Assembly: GCA_903844735.1 (NCBI GenBank)
Contig: CAIMUX010000003.1
Location: 36,207-100,206, forward strand
From: Candidatus Eiseniibacteriota bacterium
GTDB taxonomy: Bacteria; Eisenbacteria; RBG-16-71-46; CAIMUX01
DNA length: 64,000 bases
Direction: 5' to 3'
Shown here: in pieces, positions 63,780-64,000 of the stretch
Position numbering within the stretch: position 1 is the stretch's first letter
How the letters are laid out: every line of letters starts with the position of its first letter
Position numbers and translations under genes: made by a program
The notes under the pieces: model-generated
The model's input: only the letters and a program-made list of their open reading frames with translations
What the model was told of the DNA's origin: nothing
Databases searched by the model: none

Positions 63780-64000
63780 ATCCCAAGTCGCGGGTTATCA
63801 TGAGACCGGGCACGATTCCTGCGGTACTTTGGGCGCAGACGCGATAGCCACTCCAGATAACGAGGGCAGATCCGGAGCCTGAACCTGGAGGGTCGTTGAT
63901 CATGGCCCAAGCATGCCCAGCCCGCCGGTGTCTCACACGCGACGAGGACGAATCTGCGGTCGTAGGTTTTTGGCGCGATAGCCACCGTACCGAGAAGACC

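Noticed and set aside
63755..63985. A 76-codon minus-strand frame beyond the palindrome
   Set aside because: It has no recognisable motif, runs into the palindrome at its 3' end and lies at the window edge.

Overview
The window is GC-rich bacterial chromosome with dense, short-spaced gene strings on both strands. It carries no rRNA, no CRISPR array and no tRNA that I could recognise. Several secreted proteins end in FlgD-like or type-IX-style C-terminal domains and carry Cys-rich N-terminal linkers. Together with a C10 peptidase fused to beta-helix domains, a TPR-TonB protein and TPR-bearing GT-C membrane proteins, this suggests an uncultured FCB-group lineage such as Candidatus Eisenbacteria. 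That placement is inference, not proof.

Layout. (1) 1-7.7 kb, plus strand: TPR/TonB protein, a YhaO/YhaN-like nuclease-ATPase pair, a patatin lipoprotein and archease. (2) 7.7-12.4 kb, minus strand: an operon of DUF2203, a gutted M20 amidohydrolase, CheR-type methyltransferase, MBL hydrolase, DUF1338 dioxygenase and a flippase. (3) 12.6-17.2 kb, plus: TPR-zincin and a 1186-residue C10 peptidase/beta-helix/FlgD protein. (4) 17.2-28.7 kb, minus: an aspartate-family amino-acid locus (Lrp regulator, MetY-like enzyme, threonine synthase, phosphoglycerate-mutase-type putative homoserine kinase). It is split by about 5 kb of surface-protein genes (two barrel paralogues, an 865-residue secreted protein, a lipoprotein), and a decayed second metY-thrC copy is left next to the kinase. 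(5) 29.3-30.5 kb: threonine dehydratase.

(6) 30.5-34.9 kb, minus: FdrA, DUF1116, cyclase-family hydrolase and a zinc-ribbon protein. (7) 35.4-42.7 kb, plus: a HlyD/MacB-type ABC exporter with its own NtrC-type regulator and sensor kinase, behind a textbook sigma-54 promoter with two upstream palindromes. (8) 43-45 kb: TPR/GT-C membrane protein. (9) 45-51.8 kb: a recombined accessory stretch with duplicated FlgD-like/FGE-like modules, small toxin-antitoxin-like pairs, a NYN nuclease and tandem repeats. (10) 51.8-60.4 kb, minus: a catabolic operon with MBL hydrolase, DUF2877, a three-subunit molybdenum hydroxylase interrupted by a ParE-type TA pair, DUF35 protein, a cysteine-less thiolase homologue and a GNAT-like protein. 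(11) 60.8-63 kb: fibronectin-repeat lipoprotein. (12) 63.2-63.8 kb: IS66 fragment ending at a perfect palindrome.

Three themes stand out. First, simple sequence repeats sit exactly where they could switch secreted proteins: (GA)15 in a signal-peptide region and G9 in a promoter spacer. Second, the FdrA/DUF1116/DUF2877 carbamoyltransferase set is split over two clusters that also carry a molybdenum hydroxylase, a cyclase-type hydrolase and an Ltp2/DUF35-like putative retro-aldolase, which together suggest an undescribed N-heterocycle or ureido-compound catabolic route. Third, the window holds several partial duplications with decayed copies (metY-thrC, FGE/FlgD, a 44-bp fdrA/DUF1116 junction repeat).
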